Positions 19,115-29,866 of a stretch of 47,713 bases of DNA are shown here, in pieces (position 1 is the stretch's first letter; every line of letters starts with the position of its first letter). The DNA is from an uncultured Pelagibacteraceae bacterium (GTDB lineage: Bacteria; Pseudomonadota; Alphaproteobacteria; Pelagibacterales; Pelagibacteraceae), in assembly GCA_902613915.1 (NCBI GenBank), contig CACMJB010000008.1, forward strand, positions 1 through 47,713, in the 5' to 3' direction. Under the pieces are notes generated by a model. It ran no database searches. It was given only the letters and a program-made list of their open reading frames with translations, and was not told the DNA's origin. Position numbers and translations under genes: made by a program.

Positions 19115-20059
19115 TTACCTTAAAATTTTATAAATTTCTGATGTTTTTTTTACAGTAAATTTGTCTATATATGGAACAGATTTAATCAATTTTAAGTTGT
19201 CTTTAATTTTTCCTTCACAATAAAGAACTAAATTGCAACCTGCCTCGAGGGCTTTTTTTGCATTTGTTACTAGATCATAGTTTAAAGCTTTCATTGAAAT
19301 ATCATCTGACATTAAAATTCCTTTAAAACCAATTTTTTTTCTAATAATTTTATTAATAATTTTTTTTGAAAAAGTAGATACATTTTTATTATCAATTTTT
19401 GAAAACAGTATATGCGCTGTCATTGCTAATTTTGCTGAATTAGATTTAAAAGGAAAAAAATCTATTAAATTTAAATTTTTTTCACTTAAATTTACCTTAG
19501 GTAAAAAAATATGACTATCTTGAGCTGCACATCCGTGACCAGGAATATGCTTAATTACAGAAATGATTTTATGTTTTTGACACTCACGAACTGTAATATC
19601 ACCTAAAATTTTAACTATTTCTCTATTATTTGAAAAACTTCTTAAGCCAATAATTTTACTAGTATTCTTCCTTAATACGTCTAAGACAGGTATAGTATTA
19701 ATATTTACACCAATAATCTTGAGTAAATTGCATAAAGATTTTAAATAATTTTTATAAATAGATATTGCAGATTTTTTATCTTTCTCAAAAATTTTCCCAA
19801 AGTAATTAGCATTCGAATGATGATTAAAAATATTTTTTAATCTTGAAACTGTTGAACCTTCTTCATCAATTAAAATTGGAAAATTTTTACTTTTAGAACA
19901 TTTTTTAATTTGATTAACCAGTCTTTGTGTTTGTTTTAATGAATAAATATTTCTTTTAAATAGAATTACACCCCAAGGATTTTCTTTTGAAAGAAGAATT
20001 TTCTCCTTTTTACTTAAAGTTTTTCCTTTCAAACTAATAATAATAGCTTTTTTTTTCAT
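19115..20059 (-). CDS. nagZ: Glycoside hydrolase family 3, NagZ-type beta-N-acetylhexosaminidase
   Basis: Cytoplasmic enzyme that removes GlcNAc from recycled muropeptides. I take the ATG at 20059 (314 residues) rather than the upstream Met at 20080, because it makes a 4-base ATGA overlap with the preceding gene and puts MKKKAIIISLKG at the start of the domain. The catalytic loop KHIPGHGCAAQDSH matches the NagZ KHxPGHGxxxxDSH signature, and the nucleophile Asp lies in SDDISMKAL. ENPWGVILFKRNI and LIDEEGSTVSRL are further family blocks. Confidence 0.92.
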   Translation of the reverse strand: MKKKAIIISLKGKTLSKKEKILLSKENPWGVILFKRNIYSLKQTQRLVNQIKKCSKSKNFPILIDEEGSTVSRLKNIFNHHSNANYFGKIFEKDKKSAISIYKNYLKSLCNLLKIIGVNINTIPVLDVLRKNTSKIIGLRSFSNNREIVKILGDITVRECQKHKIISVIKHIPGHGCAAQDSHIFLPKVNLSEKNLNLIDFFPFKSNSAKLAMTAHILFSKIDNKNVSTFSKKIINKIIRKKIGFKGILMSDDISMKALNYDLVTNAKKALEAGCNLVLYCEGKIKDNLKLIKSVPYIDKFTVKKTSEIYKILR

Positions 20060-20319
20060 TCTGATTTGAGAAGATTCCAAAAACTTCTTGGTCTATCATT
20101 TTTTATTTCGTTAGAAAAACCATCATTAAATTCAATTACATTATCAGTATCATTCTTAAGAATTGGCAAACTTGATATTTTATCATTAAGTATTTGATCA
20201 ATATTATTCCGATTAAACTCTTTATTTTTAATGTTTTTGTTAGAGGAATAGTATTTATATGTACTTCCAAAAAATATTATAACTAAAATAAACAAAACTA
20301 TACTTACAAATTTTTGCAT
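20056..20319 (-). CDS. Small single-pass membrane protein in the SPOR-gene position
   Basis: 87 residues, no recognised domain. A hydrophobic helix at about residues 5-20 (FVSIVLFILVIIFFG) follows a two-residue polar start, then a Tyr-Ser-Asn-rich charged periplasmic-type tail. The gene sits between argS and nagZ, with 1-base and 4-base overlaps, exactly where many alphaproteobacteria encode a SPOR-domain peptidoglycan-binding protein. No SPOR fold is possible in the remaining 65 residues. It may be a reduced descendant that keeps only the anchor. Its reality is supported by tight coupling on both sides. Confidence 0.8.
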   Translation of the reverse strand: MQKFVSIVLFILVIIFFGSTYKYYSSNKNIKNKEFNRNNIDQILNDKISSLPILKNDTDNVIEFNDGFSNEIKNDRPRSFWNLLKSE

Positions 20320-22043
20320 TACATTTTATCAGGTAAAGAGACTCCAAGTATTCCCATGCCATTTTGAAGTACAATGACAATAAGGTTCATAATTGCTAAA
20401 ATTTCATTTCTTCTTATTTTTTCATTCTTAATAAATTTATATTTTTCGTCTTCATTACCTTTACTCCAATAAGAATGAAATAAAGTTGCTAAATCATATA
20501 AGTAAACAGGTATTTTATGTAGATCAAATTTATTTGAAGTAGACTCAATTATTTTTGGCCATTCGAATACTTTTCTCAGTATTTTTTGTTCAATTTCATT
20601 TAATTGAAAATCCTTATCATTTAATTCTACTTTATTAGTAAATTTAATTTTTAATGATCTTAAAATTGAATTTATTCTTGCATAAGCATATTGAACATAA
20701 AAAACAGGATTGTCTTTGTTTTTTTCTTTAAATTTATCAAAATCAAAATCTATTTCTACATCATTACTTCTGTTTAACATCATGAATCTAATTGGATCTT
20801 TCTCTACTTCATCAAGAAGATCTTGAGCTGAGATAAATTCCCCAGCTCTTTTTGACATTTTAAATGGTTGACCATTTTTATAAAATTTGACTAATTGGCA
20901 AATTTTACAATCCAACAAAATTTTATTATCTGATAAAGCTGATACAGCTGACTTAATTCTTTTTATGTAACCGGTATGGTCAGCGCCTAATATATTAATA
21001 AGTTTATCATATTTTCTATCGACTTTGTCCATATGATAAGCAATATCATTCGCAAAATAGGTCCAAGATCCATCATTTTTCTGAAGAGCTCTGTCTGTAT
21101 CATCACCAAATAAGGTAGATTTAAAAATTAATCTTTTAACTTTTTTCCAATTCCTTATATTTTCGCCCTTTGGTGGATCAAGATATCCTTCTTCCACACA
21201 ATTTTTTGCTTTTAAAGTATTTATCGCTTTATCAACCATGTTTTTGTTTACTACGTCTGTTTCAGACAAAAAGTTATCATGTGATATGCCTAACTTTTTT
21301 AAATCATTTTTGATTAAATACATTGAAGCTTCTAGTGATTTTTTTTTTAAAAAATCATAATTTTTATCAAAATCAGTCAAGTTGAGTTTTTTGTTTTCAC
21401 TCAGAATATTTTTAGCTATATCTTTGACGTAATCGCCTGGATAAAGATTTTCTTTATTTGGAAATGGTTTTTTTTCTTTAATCTCTATGATTCTGTGATG
21501 CACTGACTCAACAAAATTTTTTATTTGGTTACCATAATCATTAATATAATATTCTTTAGTTACTTTATTCCCATTAAACTTCAGTAAGTTAGCCAACACA
21601 TCGCCATATATTGCTCCTCTACAATGACCTACATGCATTGGACCGGTTGGGTTAGCTGAAACAAACTCTATATTGTAAGTTTTATTTGATTTGAAACTTC
21701 CATACTTTTTATAGTTTTCTAAAATAAAATTTATGTTTTTGATTAAAGCAGAATTAGAAAGTTTAATATTAATAAAACCTGGTCCTGCAATTTCGATATC
21801 AGCAAAATTTTCTATATTATCAAAAAAAAGTTTCTTTAATTTTTGAGCTAAATCTTTAGGATTTAATTTATTTGATTTGCCTAAAACCATTGCAATATTG
21901 CAAGACAAATCAAAATTAAATTGTGAAGGTGGTATCTCTAAACTAACATTCTTTAAATTATCGATATTATTTAAATTTAAAAGAGATTTATTTTTTAAAA
22001 CTAGATTTTCTATCTCTTTAAAATGATTTTCGAAAATATTCAT
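20319..22043 (-). CDS. argS: Arginyl-tRNA synthetase
   Basis: Class I synthetase, 574 residues. N-terminal tRNA-binding domain to about 115, then NPTGPMHVGHCRGA with the HIGH-type motif at 137-140, and the KMSK-type loop PFKMSKRAGEF. The C-terminal anticodon-binding helical domain ends with the usual GMGILGVSLPDKM. It overlaps dgt by 4 bases. Confidence 0.97.
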   Translation of the reverse strand: MNIFENHFKEIENLVLKNKSLLNLNNIDNLKNVSLEIPPSQFNFDLSCNIAMVLGKSNKLNPKDLAQKLKKLFFDNIENFADIEIAGPGFINIKLSNSALIKNINFILENYKKYGSFKSNKTYNIEFVSANPTGPMHVGHCRGAIYGDVLANLLKFNGNKVTKEYYINDYGNQIKNFVESVHHRIIEIKEKKPFPNKENLYPGDYVKDIAKNILSENKKLNLTDFDKNYDFLKKKSLEASMYLIKNDLKKLGISHDNFLSETDVVNKNMVDKAINTLKAKNCVEEGYLDPPKGENIRNWKKVKRLIFKSTLFGDDTDRALQKNDGSWTYFANDIAYHMDKVDRKYDKLINILGADHTGYIKRIKSAVSALSDNKILLDCKICQLVKFYKNGQPFKMSKRAGEFISAQDLLDEVEKDPIRFMMLNRSNDVEIDFDFDKFKEKNKDNPVFYVQYAYARINSILRSLKIKFTNKVELNDKDFQLNEIEQKILRKVFEWPKIIESTSNKFDLHKIPVYLYDLATLFHSYWSKGNEDEKYKFIKNEKIRRNEILAIMNLIVIVLQNGMGILGVSLPDKM

Positions 22044-23176
22044 CGTATTTTATTATATAAATTTATTGCATATCTATCAGTCATACCAGCAATATAATCA
22101 CAGATAGTTCTCTCCAAATCACTATTGTTTCTAATATTAGTTATAAATTTTTTTGGATTTTTTCTAATTTTAACAAAAAGTTTTTTAATTATATTCCTTC
22201 CTAAATTTGTTTTTGAGTGTACTTTTTGATGAAAATACATTTTTTTTTTCAAAAAACTTTTAATTTGGTTATCAAATTTTTTCATTTTATCTGAAAAAGT
22301 CACTATTTGATTTTTTGCATTATAAACGTCTGTTAAATTTAAAATCTTATTTTTTTTCAAATTTTTTTTAGTTGTTTCAATAACATCACTTACCATTTCA
22401 TTTATTGTCTCCCTTATAATTTGTCTGATAATTATATCGATTGAGTATTTTTTTTGCTTTTTTTTATGCTTTAATACTATCTTATTTAAAACTGGTATAT
22501 TTTTTAAATCACTTAACATGAATAAATTTGATTTTAATCCATCCTCTAGATCATGACTATTATATGCAATATCATCAGAAATTGATGCGATCTGTGCCTC
22601 TAAAGATGAGTTAGTCTTAAAATTAATTTTCTTTCTAAAAAAATCTCTTCCTAAAATTTTATTAATTTTTGATAAGTTTTTAACTGGTCCATTATGTTTT
22701 ATTAAACCATCAATAGTTTCAATTGAAAGATTTAAACCTTTGAATTCATAATATCTATTTTCTAAGATTGTAATAATTCTTAAAGTTTGTACATTGTGAT
22801 CAAAACCTCCGTAATTTTTCATACATTTATTTAAAGCCTCTTCTCCAGCGTGGCCAAAAGGAGTGTGTCCTAAATCATGGGCTAAACTTAGAGTTTCAGA
22901 CAAATCCTCATTTAAGTTAAAAAATTTTGATAAGGTTCTAGCAATTTGTGAAACTTCTAAAGAATGTGTAATTCTTGTTCTAAAATGATCTCCAGAAGTA
23001 TTAACAAATACTTGGGTTTTGTGTTTTAACCTTCTAAATGCAGTTGAATGAATAATTCGGTCTCTATCTCTTTGAAAGTCATTTCTTAAATCAGTTCTTT
23101 TTTCTATAAAGAATCTTCCGCTAGATTTAAGTGGAACTGCATATTTAGCTAATTTTTCAATTGATTTTTTTTGCAT
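22040..23176 (-). CDS. dgt: Deoxyguanosinetriphosphate triphosphohydrolase-like protein
   Basis: HD-domain dNTPase that splits dGTP to deoxyguanosine and triphosphate, 378 residues. The metal site shows RTRITHSLEVSQIAR (His71) and LAHDLGHTPFGHAGE (His100-Asp101). FQRDRDRIIHSTAFRRLKHKTQV is the conserved N-terminal block. It heads the 13-gene minus-strand block. Its start codon is only 38 bases from that of erpA on the other strand. Confidence 0.93.
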   Translation of the reverse strand: MQKKSIEKLAKYAVPLKSSGRFFIEKRTDLRNDFQRDRDRIIHSTAFRRLKHKTQVFVNTSGDHFRTRITHSLEVSQIARTLSKFFNLNEDLSETLSLAHDLGHTPFGHAGEEALNKCMKNYGGFDHNVQTLRIITILENRYYEFKGLNLSIETIDGLIKHNGPVKNLSKINKILGRDFFRKKINFKTNSSLEAQIASISDDIAYNSHDLEDGLKSNLFMLSDLKNIPVLNKIVLKHKKKQKKYSIDIIIRQIIRETINEMVSDVIETTKKNLKKNKILNLTDVYNAKNQIVTFSDKMKKFDNQIKSFLKKKMYFHQKVHSKTNLGRNIIKKLFVKIRKNPKKFITNIRNNSDLERTICDYIAGMTDRYAINLYNKIR

Positions 23177-23214
23177 GCTTAATACATAGATTATATACTA
23201 GATATACATTGTTT
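23177..23214. promoter_or_regulatory. Compact divergent promoter between dgt and erpA
   Basis: All upstream signals for two divergent genes must fit in or near these 38 bases. On the minus strand a perfect TATAAT (23195-23190) lies 13 bases before the dgt ATG. On the plus strand TATACT (23194-23199) lies 15 bases before the erpA ATG, and a second candidate TATACA is at 23203-23208. The two -10 elements overlap. Either transcript would start within a few bases of its start codon. Predicted from sequence only. Confidence 0.5.
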
Positions 23215-23529
23215 ATGGAAAAGAAATTAAATTTTACTGATCAAGCTTTAAATCAAATAAATATAATAACTAAAGATAAAGATAAGAAGTTTTTTAGAAT
23301 CACTGTCCAAGGTGGAGGTTGTTCTGGATTTAAATATAATTTTGGTTTTGATACAAAAACTAATGATGATGATGTTGTTTTTGGTAAGGTAATTATTGAT
23401 AGATCCTCTCTTGATATCATCTCTGGGTCTGTTGTTGATTTCAAAAAAGAGATGATTGGAGAGTCATTTGTAATTGATAATCCTAAAGCAACTGCCTCTT
23501 GTGGTTGTGGTCTGTCATTCTCAGTTTAA
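23215..23529 (+). CDS. erpA: Iron-sulfur cluster insertion protein, A-type carrier
   Basis: A-type [Fe-S] carrier, 104 residues. I start at the ATG at 23215, where the family sequence begins (EKKLNFTDQAL); an upstream TTG at 23161 would fall inside dgt. The cluster ligands are Cys36 in GGGCSGFKYNF and Cys96 and Cys98 in the terminal SCGCGLSF. ErpA and IscA are hard to separate by sequence; the position next to dgt-argS is the usual alphaproteobacterial erpA site. The stop overlaps the xthA start as TAATG. Confidence 0.9.
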   Translation: MEKKLNFTDQALNQINIITKDKDKKFFRITVQGGGCSGFKYNFGFDTKTNDDDVVFGKVIIDRSSLDIISGSVVDFKKEMIGESFVIDNPKATASCGCGLSFSV

Positions 23530-24305
23530 TGAAAATTATATCTTGGAATGTCAATTCTGTAAGAGCAAGAATAGAAAATATAAAAAATTATATTAAGGAC
23601 TCTGATCCAGATATACTCTTGTTACAAGAAATTAAAACACAAAATGAGAATTTTCCAACCGATGAATTTAAAAATTTAGGTTACGTATCATACGTATTTG
23701 GTCAAAAAAGTTACAATGGCGTTGCTATAATTTCTAAAAACGAACTTAATAATATCAATCTTAATTTTATCAAGGACGATTTAAAGCAATCACGAATAAT
23801 TACCGCTGATTTAAAGTTTAAAAAAAAAATTATAGTCCTTGTAAATATATATGTCCCTAACGGAAACCCTGTTGATACAGAAAAATATGAATACAAGAAA
23901 ACATGGTTAAAAAAATTTATAAATAATATTAAAAAAAATGTTCAAAAAAAATCAAGTATACTCATCGCTGGGGATTTTAACATTATTCCTGAAGAAATTG
24001 ACGTGCATGATTTCAAAAGATATGAAAATGATGCATTAGGAAGATTGGAAATTAGAAAAAAATATAGAGAACTAATTAATTTGGGTTTTAAAGATGTCTA
24101 TCGTTTTAAAAATAAAACAAAACAAGAGTATACTTTTTGGGACTATTTTGCAGGGTCTTGGCAGAAAAACTATGGTATGAGAATAGATCATTTTTTACTT
24201 TCACATAATTTAATTGAAAATGTAAAATCAATTAAAATAAATAAAAAACCAAGATCTAAAGAGAAACCTTCTGATCACACACCAATCGAATTAGAAATTA
24301 TTTAA
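23529..24305 (+). CDS. xthA: Exodeoxyribonuclease III
   Basis: AP endonuclease / 3' exonuclease of base excision repair, 258 residues from the ATG at 23529, which overlaps the erpA stop by one base. The motifs are WNVNSVRAR, LLQEIKTQNENFP (metal-binding Glu), AGDFNIIPEEIDV, and the terminal SDHTPIELEI with the catalytic His. An upstream in-frame start at 23499 would lie inside erpA and precede the conserved N-terminus. It is convergent with manC with an 8-base overlap. Confidence 0.95.
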   Translation: MKIISWNVNSVRARIENIKNYIKDSDPDILLLQEIKTQNENFPTDEFKNLGYVSYVFGQKSYNGVAIISKNELNNINLNFIKDDLKQSRIITADLKFKKKIIVLVNIYVPNGNPVDTEKYEYKKTWLKKFINNIKKNVQKKSSILIAGDFNIIPEEIDVHDFKRYENDALGRLEIRKKYRELINLGFKDVYRFKNKTKQEYTFWDYFAGSWQKNYGMRIDHFLLSHNLIENVKSIKINKKPRSKEKPSDHTPIELEII

Positions 24306-25500
24306 CTCTACCGTATATATCTTGATACCTAACAATATCTGTCTCTTTTAAAATTGAGCCTAATTGAGCTTCAATCATCTTAACCGGTTTTTTATAAGGA
24401 TTTTCAATTCTGTGTATAGATTTTACTGGAATAAAAATAGTTTCATTAGGCTTCAAAACAAATTTTTTTTTATTTAGTGTGATTTTTGGAGTACCTTGAG
24501 TTACTACCCAATGTTCAGAACGATGAAAATGTTTTTGAAGACTTAAAACTCCTTTAGATTTAACATATAATTCTTTAATTAAAAAATTTTTTCCATTATA
24601 CAAATTTGTATATCTGCCCCAAGGTCTGTAAAAAATATTTTTTTTTCTTTGATATTTTGTTTTTAATTTATCATAAACTTTACAAATCTCTTTCCAGCTG
24701 CCTAGATCAGACCAGGGTATATTTAAATTTATAGCATTAATATATTTTGATTTTTCCAATATTGCATAATCAAAAGAAATTGGTTTGCATTTTAAAAAAT
24801 CATTTTTATGAAGATAGTAAATATTATTTTTTAATTTTGATTTGTTTACGGAATTTAAACAATTATTAAAGTTTCTATTTTGGAACTTTTTAAAGTTATT
24901 AATTATTGATTTTTTTGTTAAGAAAAACATTCCAGAATTCCAATAGGCATTTTTTTTAATAATTTTTTTTGCCTTTTCAAAATTAGGTTTTTCAATAAAT
25001 TTTGTAACCTTGTTTTTGTTTTTTATTTTTTTCGATAAAAAATAACCAAATTCAGAAGAAGGATTAGAAGGTTTAATACCAAATATAAAAATATTATTAT
25101 CTGTCAAATATTTTTGGTTTTGCTTAATGGATCGATTAAACAGTTTTGTTTTTTCAATTAAATGGTCCGAGGTTAAAAAAATTAAAGGTTGTTTTTCCGG
25201 GATTTCTTTTATTAAAACTGAACTAAGCATAGCAGGTGCAGTATTTCTTTTTGCTGGTTCAAGTATAATTTTATATTTTTTAAAACCTTTTAATCTTAAA
25301 TTTTTTTTAATCTCACTTATGTATTTTTGATTGGTGCTTATTACTGGATAATCGAAAATCGAATTTTTAACTCTCTCTAAAGTTTTTCCAAATAGTGTCC
25401 AATTTCCAAAGTCGATAAATTGTTTTGGTTGATGATGTTTTTTATCAGACCAAAGTCTTGTGCCAGAACCACCACATAAAATAACTGGACGTATTTTCAT
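24298..25500 (-). CDS. manC: Mannose-1-phosphate guanylyltransferase / mannose-6-phosphate isomerase
   Basis: Makes GDP-mannose for surface polysaccharides. 400 residues, shorter than the usual 470 or so. Nucleotidyltransferase domain: GGSGTRLW at about 10-17 and PKQFIDF, EPAKRNTAPA, FIEKPNFEKA. A C-terminal cupin follows, with RPWGRYTNL and LQKHFHRSEHWVVTQGTP. Both activities are plausible, but whether the isomerase works in this short form cannot be told from sequence. It overlaps the ilvD stop by one base and is last of valS-ilvD-manC. Confidence 0.88.
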   Translation of the reverse strand: MKIRPVILCGGSGTRLWSDKKHHQPKQFIDFGNWTLFGKTLERVKNSIFDYPVISTNQKYISEIKKNLRLKGFKKYKIILEPAKRNTAPAMLSSVLIKEIPEKQPLIFLTSDHLIEKTKLFNRSIKQNQKYLTDNNIFIFGIKPSNPSSEFGYFLSKKIKNKNKVTKFIEKPNFEKAKKIIKKNAYWNSGMFFLTKKSIINNFKKFQNRNFNNCLNSVNKSKLKNNIYYLHKNDFLKCKPISFDYAILEKSKYINAINLNIPWSDLGSWKEICKVYDKLKTKYQRKKNIFYRPWGRYTNLYNGKNFLIKELYVKSKGVLSLQKHFHRSEHWVVTQGTPKITLNKKKFVLKPNETIFIPVKSIHRIENPYKKPVKMIEAQLGSILKETDIVRYQDIYGRVK

Positions 25501-27218
25501 TAAATTTTTGAATATTCTTTAACTTCTTTTTTCTTACCTGGGTGAGTTGGAGCTCCGAGGTAAGCAGGTCCAACTGTTTGAGCATATTTCCATATTGTAC
25601 CCGATCCAAAACTTGATTTTTTTTCTTTCCATTTTTTTCTTCTAGCTTTTAATTGAGCGTAAGTTAGTCTAACATTAATCGAACCTTTTTTCGCATCAAT
25701 ATCAATTACATCTCCATTTTTAAGAAGTGCAATTGGGCCGCCCATTGCAGCTTCTGGACCAACATGACCAACACAAAAACCTCTAGTAGCACCTGAAAAT
25801 CTTCCATCAGTAATAAGTGCAACCTTTTCACCTTTACCTTGGCCATAAATAGCTCCAGTTGTTGAAAGCATTTCCCTCATTCCTGGGCCACCTTTTGGAC
25901 CTTCGTATCTGATTATTATTACATCTCCATCTTTGTATTTTTTTGTTTGCACTGCTTTCATTGCGTCTTCCTCATTATCAAAACATCTAGCTTTACCTGT
26001 AAATTGTAATTTTTTTAATCCCGCAATTTTTACGATTGCTCCTTCTGGGGCTAGATTGCCTTTTAACCCAACAACACCTCCATCTGGAGAAAGTGGGTTA
26101 TTATATTCTCTTAAAACTTTTTGATTAGTATTAAATTTTATATTTGCTAAATTATCTTTCATAGTTTTTCCTGTAACAGTCATACACTCACCATGAATAT
26201 AACCGCCCTCATATAAAGTTTTTAATAACATAGGAACACCACCTGCTTCCCACATATCTTTAGCTACATATTTTCCACCAGGTTTCAAATCTGCAAGATA
26301 AGGTGTTTTTTTAAATATTTTTGCAACGTCCATAAGATCAAATTTTATTCCAACTTCATTTGCTAAAGCTGGTAGATGTAAAGCAGCGTTAGTTGATCCT
26401 CCGGTAGCTGCAACTATTGTAGCAGCATTTTCTAAAGCTTTTTTTGTTACGATATCACGTGGTTTAATATTTTTTTCTAATAAGTTCATTACTGTTTGAC
26501 CACTATCAAAAGCATACTTATCTCTTTCTTCATAAGGTGCTGGTGTTCCTGCGGAATATGGTAATGCAAGACCTATTGCTTCAGATACACAAGCCATAGT
26601 ATTAGCAGTAAATTGCCCCCCACACGCTCCTGCACTTGGACAAGCAACTAATTCTAATTCTCTTAATTCGTCTGAAGACATTGTTCCTGATGAATGTTTG
26701 CCAACAGCTTCGAACACATCTACGACTGTAACGTCTTTTCCCTTAAATTTTCCAGGTAAGATAGAGCCACCATAAATAAAAACACTAGGAACATTTAGTC
26801 TCAGCATGGACATCATTAAACCTGGTAATGATTTATCGCAGCCAGCAATCCCAACTAAAGCATCATAGCAGTGCCCTCTAACAGTAAGTTCGGCAGAGTC
26901 AGCTATTATCTCTCTTGAAATTAAAGATGATTTCATACCCTCATGACCCATTGCTATACCGTCCGTAACGGTTATTGTGCAAAATTCTCTTGGTGTCCCA
27001 CCGCTCTCTTTCACTCCTTTTTTAACCGATTGCGCTTGTCTCATTAAAGCTGTGTTGCAAGGAGCAGCTTCGTTCCAAGTTGAAACAACACCAACAAATG
27101 GTTTTGCTACATCTTGTTCTGTTTCTCCCATAGCATAGTAAAATGATCTATGAGGAGCTCTGTCTGGACCTAGAGAAGTATGACGACTTGGTAATTTTTT
27201 TTTATTAAATTTTGACAT
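25500..27218 (-). CDS. ilvD: Dihydroxy-acid dehydratase
   Basis: Fe-S dehydratase of branched-chain amino acid synthesis (dihydroxy-isovalerate to ketoisovalerate), 572 residues. Cluster-ligand cysteines are visible in [24 protein letters not shown] and [34 protein letters not shown] and the terminal [12 protein letters not shown] complete the pattern. It lies 2 bases after valS; valine synthesis and valine charging are thus co-expressed. Confidence 0.96.
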   Translation of the reverse strand: MSKFNKKKLPSRHTSLGPDRAPHRSFYYAMGETEQDVAKPFVGVVSTWNEAAPCNTALMRQAQSVKKGVKESGGTPREFCTITVTDGIAMGHEGMKSSLISREIIADSAELTVRGHCYDALVGIAGCDKSLPGLMMSMLRLNVPSVFIYGGSILPGKFKGKDVTVVDVFEAVGKHSSGTMSSDELRELELVACPSAGACGGQFTANTMACVSEAIGLALPYSAGTPAPYEERDKYAFDSGQTVMNLLEKNIKPRDIVTKKALENAATIVAATGGSTNAALHLPALANEVGIKFDLMDVAKIFKKTPYLADLKPGGKYVAKDMWEAGGVPMLLKTLYEGGYIHGECMTVTGKTMKDNLANIKFNTNQKVLREYNNPLSPDGGVVGLKGNLAPEGAIVKIAGLKKLQFTGKARCFDNEEDAMKAVQTKKYKDGDVIIIRYEGPKGGPGMREMLSTTGAIYGQGKGEKVALITDGRFSGATRGFCVGHVGPEAAMGGPIALLKNGDVIDIDAKKGSINVRLTYAQLKARRKKWKEKKSSFGSGTIWKYAQTVGPAYLGAPTHPGKKKEVKEYSKI

Positions 27219-27220
27219 TT

Positions 27221-29866
27221 TTAATTGATACTAGATACAATACTTCTTAATTTGCTATCTTCAATAGTTAATTCTTTAAGTAATTTTTTATCATTTTGAA
27301 CAATTTCCTTGGGAGCATTTTTTATATAAGCCTTATTTTTAAGTTTATTATCCAAAGCATTTATCTGTTTATTTAAGTTATCAATTTTTTGAGAAATTCT
27401 AATTTTCTGTGATACTAAATCAATATCTTCATTAAAATTTAAAGAAATTTTTTCATTTTGGGACAAAATTTCAATTGAGTTATTATCGATTTTTTTCGAT
27501 TTTAAAATATTTTCTATTCTGCCGACATGTTTAGCTAGAATTAAGTTATTTTGAATTATTTTTCTTAACTTAGATGATTTTTCCAAAAAATGAACATCAC
27601 AATATAATTTAGGAGTAATTTTTAATTCTGATTTTGATGATCTTATACTTGAAATAAATTCAATTAAATCATTTATATCTGTACAGTTTTTTTTAAACTT
27701 ATTTATCGTTTTATATTCTGGCCACTCAGATAGAATCAAGTTTGTTTTAGTTAATTTTTTATAATTGTTCTTAATCCAAACTGTTTCGGTAAAAAAAGGA
27801 ATAAATGGATGCAACAATTTAAGTATATTCGACATCATAAAAGAGGAAAATAATCTAGCTTCATTTAATTCAGCTTTATTTTTAGAGTTAAAAATTGGTT
27901 TTAAAAATTCTAAATACCAATCACAATAATAGTGCCAAACAAATTGATAGATATGTTTAGCGGCCTCATCAAACCTAAAAATTTCAAGACTTTTAGTTAC
28001 TAAATTTTGAGTTGTTACAAATTCATTATAAATCCAGTGATTAATTGATAATTTGATAGAATTAATATTTATTTTCTTATCAAATTTACATTTATTTAAT
28101 TGTAAGAAATTATTTGCACTCCAAATTTTTGTAATAAAGTTCCTATTACCTATCACTCTATCTTTTGCTAACTTTACATCTCTACCAGGTGATGCCATTG
28201 AAATTAAAGTAAACCTTAAACTGTCTGCTCCATATTCATTTATTAATTCTAATGGATCAATTACATTCCCTTTAGATTTGGACATCTTCTGTCCTTTTTC
28301 ATCTCTTACTAGCGCATGAACATAAACTTTATTAAAAGGGGTTTTATTCTTAAAATAATTTCCCATCATAAGCATTCTTGCTACCCAGAAAAAAATAATA
28401 TCAAAGCCTGTTACTAACACAGATGTAGGATAAAATTTTGAAAGTTCTTTGGTTTTGTTGGGCCAACCTAATGTTGCGAACGGCCATAAAGCTGATGAAA
28501 ACCAAGTATCAAGAACATCTGTTTCTTTTCTAAGTTTGAGAGTTTTTTTATTTTTTTTCTTAGCTAATATTAAAGCTTCTTTTTCATTTTCAGCTACAAA
28601 AATATTATTCTTATCATCATACCAAGCCGGAATTCTGTGGCCCCACCAAATTTGACGGGAGATACACCAAGGCTCAATATTTTTCATCCATTGAAAAAAA
28701 GTTTTTGTCCAAGTTTCGGGAAAAAAAGATGTTTTACCTTCTTGAACAATTTTAATAGGTTTTTTTGCTAACTTTTTTGCATCAACAAACCATTGTTCTG
28801 TTAACAATGGCTCAATAATTGAATTGGATCTATCACCATAAGGAACTTTATTTTTAATATTTTCTATTTTTACTAAGAAACCATTTTCCTTAAGTTTCTT
28901 AATTAATAATTTTCTTGCTTCAAATCGATCTAAACCAACAAATTCTTTTATTCCATTTTTGTTAATTGAACCATTTTTTTCTAATATGTTTATTACTTTT
29001 AGATTATTTCTTTTTCCAACGTCATAATCATTAAAATCATGTGCAGGCGTAATTTTAACAGCTCCAGAACCTTGTTCAGGATCAGCGTAATGATCAGCAA
29101 TTATTTTTATGGACCTATTAACTAATGGTATTGAAACATTTCTACCGATTAATGACTTATATCTTTCATCTTTTGGATTTACCGCTATAGCTGTGTCACC
29201 CATCATTGTTTCAGGTCTCGTAGTTGCAATAGTGATCTTATCTTCGGTTCCTTCAATAATATAATCTATGTAATATAATTGAGATTGAACGTCTTTTTGT
29301 ATAACCTCTAAATCAGAGATAGCTGTTTGAAGTTTTGTGTCCCAATTCACTAGTTTTTTGTCTTTATAAATTAATTTTTCATTATAAAGATCTACAAAAA
29401 CTTTGATTACAGCCTTGGATAAGTCTTTATCCATTGTAAACCTGGTTCTAGACCAATCGCAAGAGCAACCTAATTTTTTTAATTGATCTAAAATTATGCC
29501 ACCAGATTCTTCTTTCCATTCCCAAATTTTTTTTATAAAATTATCTCTTCCTATCTGATTTTTATTTAAATTTTCTTTTTCAAGATTTTTTTCTACAACT
29601 GCTTGAGTGGCTATACCTGCATGATCTGTGCCTGGTTGCCATAATGTTTCAAATCCACTCATTCTTTTAAATCTAACTAAAACATCTTGTAGGCTATTAT
29701 TTAAAGCATGGCCCATATGTAATTTTCCAGTTATATTTGGTGGTGGTATTACAACTGAAAATTTTTTATTTGATTTAGTTTTTTTAGGTATAAAACACTT
29801 ATTTTTTATCCAATAATCAGTGATTATTTTTTCTTCTTTAGAATGGTCGTATTTCTTAAATTCCAT
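27221..29866 (-). CDS. valS: Valyl-tRNA synthetase
   Basis: Class I synthetase, 881 residues. HIGH motif as HMGH at 50-53 in [17 protein letters not shown], editing domain with [17 protein letters not shown], zinc-type [22 protein letters not shown] in [16 protein letters not shown], and a C-terminal coiled coil (about 815-881, [19 protein letters not shown]). It opens the operon valS-ilvD-manC. It is divergent from tRNA-Cys across 115 bases. Confidence 0.97.
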   Translation of the reverse strand: MEFKKYDHSKEEKIITDYWIKNKCFIPKKTKSNKKFSVVIPPPNITGKLHMGHALNNSLQDVLVRFKRMSGFETLWQPGTDHAGIATQAVVEKNLEKENLNKNQIGRDNFIKKIWEWKEESGGIILDQLKKLGCSCDWSRTRFTMDKDLSKAVIKVFVDLYNEKLIYKDKKLVNWDTKLQTAISDLEVIQKDVQSQLYYIDYIIEGTEDKITIATTRPETMMGDTAIAVNPKDERYKSLIGRNVSIPLVNRSIKIIADHYADPEQGSGAVKITPAHDFNDYDVGKRNNLKVINILEKNGSINKNGIKEFVGLDRFEARKLLIKKLKENGFLVKIENIKNKVPYGDRSNSIIEPLLTEQWFVDAKKLAKKPIKIVQEGKTSFFPETWTKTFFQWMKNIEPWCISRQIWWGHRIPAWYDDKNNIFVAENEKEALILAKKKNKKTLKLRKETDVLDTWFSSALWPFATLGWPNKTKELSKFYPTSVLVTGFDIIFFWVARMLMMGNYFKNKTPFNKVYVHALVRDEKGQKMSKSKGNVIDPLELINEYGADSLRFTLISMASPGRDVKLAKDRVIGNRNFITKIWSANNFLQLNKCKFDKKININSIKLSINHWIYNEFVTTQNLVTKSLEIFRFDEAAKHIYQFVWHYYCDWYLEFLKPIFNSKNKAELNEARLFSSFMMSNILKLLHPFIPFFTETVWIKNNYKKLTKTNLILSEWPEYKTINKFKKNCTDINDLIEFISSIRSSKSELKITPKLYCDVHFLEKSSKLRKIIQNNLILAKHVGRIENILKSKKIDNNSIEILSQNEKISLNFNEDIDLVSQKIRISQKIDNLNKQINALDNKLKNKAYIKNAPKEIVQNDKKLLKELTIEDSKLRSIVSSIN

